Of a stretch of DNA of 56,745 bases, positions 55,217-56,745 are shown piece by piece; within the stretch, counting starts at the first letter, position 1, and each line of letters starts with the position of its first letter. Under the pieces are notes generated by a model that was not told the DNA's origin, ran no database searches, and worked only from the letters and a program-made list of their open reading frames with translations. A program made the position numbers and the translations under genes. Origin of the DNA: an uncultured Lachnospiraceae bacterium (lineage in GTDB: Bacteria; Bacillota; Clostridia; Lachnospirales; Lachnospiraceae). The stretch is from positions 1-56,745 of the forward strand of contig CAJUED010000015.1 in assembly GCA_910585075.1 (NCBI GenBank). The letters are read 5' to 3'.

Positions 55217-56745
55217 CTATACCTTAATCTTAGTTCCTCTGCCATCCCTCTTAGCTGTTTTCAGCTTTTCTAAATCTATGGTCTTTTCCTTGTAGTGCGC
55301 CATTTTACTTCCGGCTTCCTGGCCGCTATGGGTATAATATACCTGTTCCACATAATCTTTCCCGGTAAGCTTCATCCCCCGCACGCCGATTGCATTCTTT
55401 TTCTTTTCCGGTATCTCCTCCACGTCAAATTTCAGGAAATACCCTTCCCCGCTCTGCAAAATAATCTGTTTCTGCCCATCTAAGACGGCAACATTTACCA
55501 CCTCGTCGCCTTCGCCTAATTTGGTGGCCGCCACAGTCCTCTTAGCCACATCAAACTCACCGCCATCCACAATCTTCATCATGGCCTGCTTCGTCACAAA
55601 CACCATTCTGTAAAGGTTTAAGCTGGTCTGGCTTGCAGCTGCGATTACAAATTCCTTCTCACCGTTGAAATTACTGATATTGTCAATCGGCACCCCTTTA
55701 TCCCTGAATCTGCCGTAGGGAATATCCATCACCTTTACGGTGTGGAGCTGTCCCGTATTAGTAAAAATACATACCTTTCCTGTGTTTTTGCAGGAAAAGA
55801 CGTATTTATTCTCCGCATCCGCCGCCTCTTTGTTCCTCTCGTAAACAGCCGGGTCAATGGTTTTGGTATAGCCAAAGCGATCCATTAAGAAGATAACATC
55901 CATCTCCTCCGCCTTCTTTTCCACATAAACCGCTTCCGCTACATTTTCAATCCTGGTTTTTCTGGGCGCCTTGTAGTCTTTTTTGATTTGTTCTAATTCA
56001 TTGATGATCACCTGGGCCATGGAATCCCGCCGGTCTAAAATATCCTCATAACGATAAATATTGGCCATGGTCTCCTCATGCTCGTGAATGAGTGCCTGGA
56101 GCTCTAACCCGATTAATTTGTAAAGGCGCATCTCCAATATGGCGTTTGCCTGCTTTTCCGTAAACTGCAGCTGAGCCGCCATTACCTTGGACTCCCGGGA
56201 GCGGAACTTAATACCCTCTGTTTTACCTTCCACCAGACAGGCCTTGGCCATGTTCCGGTCTTTGGAGCCCCGAAGGATTTCAATCACCAGATCAATCACA
56301 TTGCAGGCCTTGATCAACCCTTCCTGAATTTCCTTTTTCTCCCGTTCCCTTGCAAGAAGGTTTGTATATTTTCTGGTGGCGCATGCAAACTGGAATTCCA
56401 CATTGTGTCTGATAATCTGCTTAAGGCCCATAACCTCAGGCCTGCCGTCCGCTATGGCAAGCATATTTACCCCGAAAGTGTCCTCCAGCCTTGTTTTTTT
56501 GTAAAGCATGTTTACAAAATTATCTACATCCGCATCCTTCTTCAGCTCAATGACGATCCGGATTCCCTCCTTGGAAGACTGATTGGAAATATCCACAATG
56601 TCCTGGGTCTTTTTGGTCTCCGCAAGAGAAGCCACATCCATCAAAAACTTGGAAATATTGGCGCCAATCATAGGATAAGGGATTTCACTGATAACCACAT
56701 TGGTTCTGCCCCCTTTTCCCTTCTCAATGTCTACCTTTCCCCTGA
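55217..56745 (-). CDS. Type II topoisomerase subunit A, C-terminal part (partial)
   Basis: The frame stays open to the window edge, so only about 509 residues are seen. The visible part covers the tower end (ISEIPYPMIGANISKF), the coiled-coil and gate region (QLQFTEKQANAILEMRLYKLIGLE), and the beta-pinwheel C-terminal domain (KYVFSCKNTGKVCIFTNTG, VAVLDGQKQIILQSGEGY). No GyrA box (QRRGGxG) is present, which leans toward a ParC/topoisomerase IV-type subunit rather than gyrase, but Clostridia often carry a second GyrA-like protein. The catalytic tyrosine lies outside the window. Confidence 0.85.
   Translation of the reverse strand, partial: RGKVDIEKGKGGRTNVVISEIPYPMIGANISKFLMDVASLAETKKTQDIVDISNQSSKEGIRIVIELKKDADVDNFVNMLYKKTRLEDTFGVNMLAIADGRPEVMGLKQIIRHNVEFQFACATRKYTNLLAREREKKEIQEGLIKACNVIDLVIEILRGSKDRNMAKACLVEGKTEGIKFRSRESKVMAAQLQFTEKQANAILEMRLYKLIGLELQALIHEHEETMANIYRYEDILDRRDSMAQVIINELEQIKKDYKAPRKTRIENVAEAVYVEKKAEEMDVIFLMDRFGYTKTIDPAVYERNKEAADAENKYVFSCKNTGKVCIFTNTGQLHTVKVMDIPYGRFRDKGVPIDNISNFNGEKEFVIAAASQTSLNLYRMVFVTKQAMMKIVDGGEFDVAKRTVAATKLGEGDEVVNVAVLDGQKQIILQSGEGYFLKFDVEEIPEKKKNAIGVRGMKLTGKDYVEQVYYTHSGQEAGSKMAHYKEKTIDLEKLKTAKRDGRGTKIKV

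Overview
The window looks like a chromosomal segment of a Lachnospiraceae-type Clostridium relative (Bacillota). The grounds are the gene content and order (SepF, Prp with an N-terminally extended L27, YlbJ-like, DivIVA-like, Obg cluster), strong GGAGG ribosome sites, TTGACA-N17-TATAAT promoters, AT-rich intergenic DNA, and no phage or transposase genes. No tRNA or rRNA gene was seen. Genus and species cannot be fixed by eye.

Left part, plus strand (1-5435): the end of a YggS-type PLP protein and sepF, then aroB-lspA-rluD-type synthase, a cytidylate-kinase-like gene with its own promoter and structured leader, and a VOC protein. A strongly folded intergenic segment follows (5453-5605). Next come a small membrane protein, dtd and an AI-2E-type transporter (minus), a structured 130-nt region, a TtcA-like protein and a tyrosine recombinase (plus), then a divergent YneA-like LysM gene and lexA sharing an array of LexA-box-like sites.

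Middle (11.7-36.6 kb, minus strand): a second cytidylate-kinase-like gene, a livJ-H-M-G-F branched-chain amino acid transporter, a DUF378 protein (plus), and the housekeeping run rplU-prp-rpmA-obgE-yhbY-nadD-yqeK-rsfS. Upstream lie the usual partners TIGR03960 radical SAM, TIGR03936/DUF2344 and rng. Two groups of unusual genes separate them: a kinase plus an AAA/PD-(D/E)XK protein between DUF2344 and rng, and a 5.6-kb set of four envelope or secreted proteins of unknown role between rng and rplU. This is the part most worth studying as an undescribed module.

Right part (36.9-56.7 kb, mostly minus): two small unknown proteins; a histidine operon hisZ-G-D-B-IE whose last product carries an N-terminal degenerate HisA/HisF-like barrel, with an 11-bp repeat array in its leader and 15-bp hairpin repeats after its stop; recU; an RluA-family synthase; a HicAB toxin-antitoxin pair beside a dif-like palindrome; a membrane protein, YgiQ radical SAM protein, HAD phosphatase and RsuA-family synthase; a YlbJ-like membrane protein (plus) that overlaps the 3' end of an amidase gene; and a coiled-coil protein, coaD, rsmD and the end of a type II topoisomerase A subunit gene that runs off the window.

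All assignments are from reading the translated sequence. No database search was run, so family names rest on recognised motifs, and start codons were chosen from ribosome binding sites and family N-termini.
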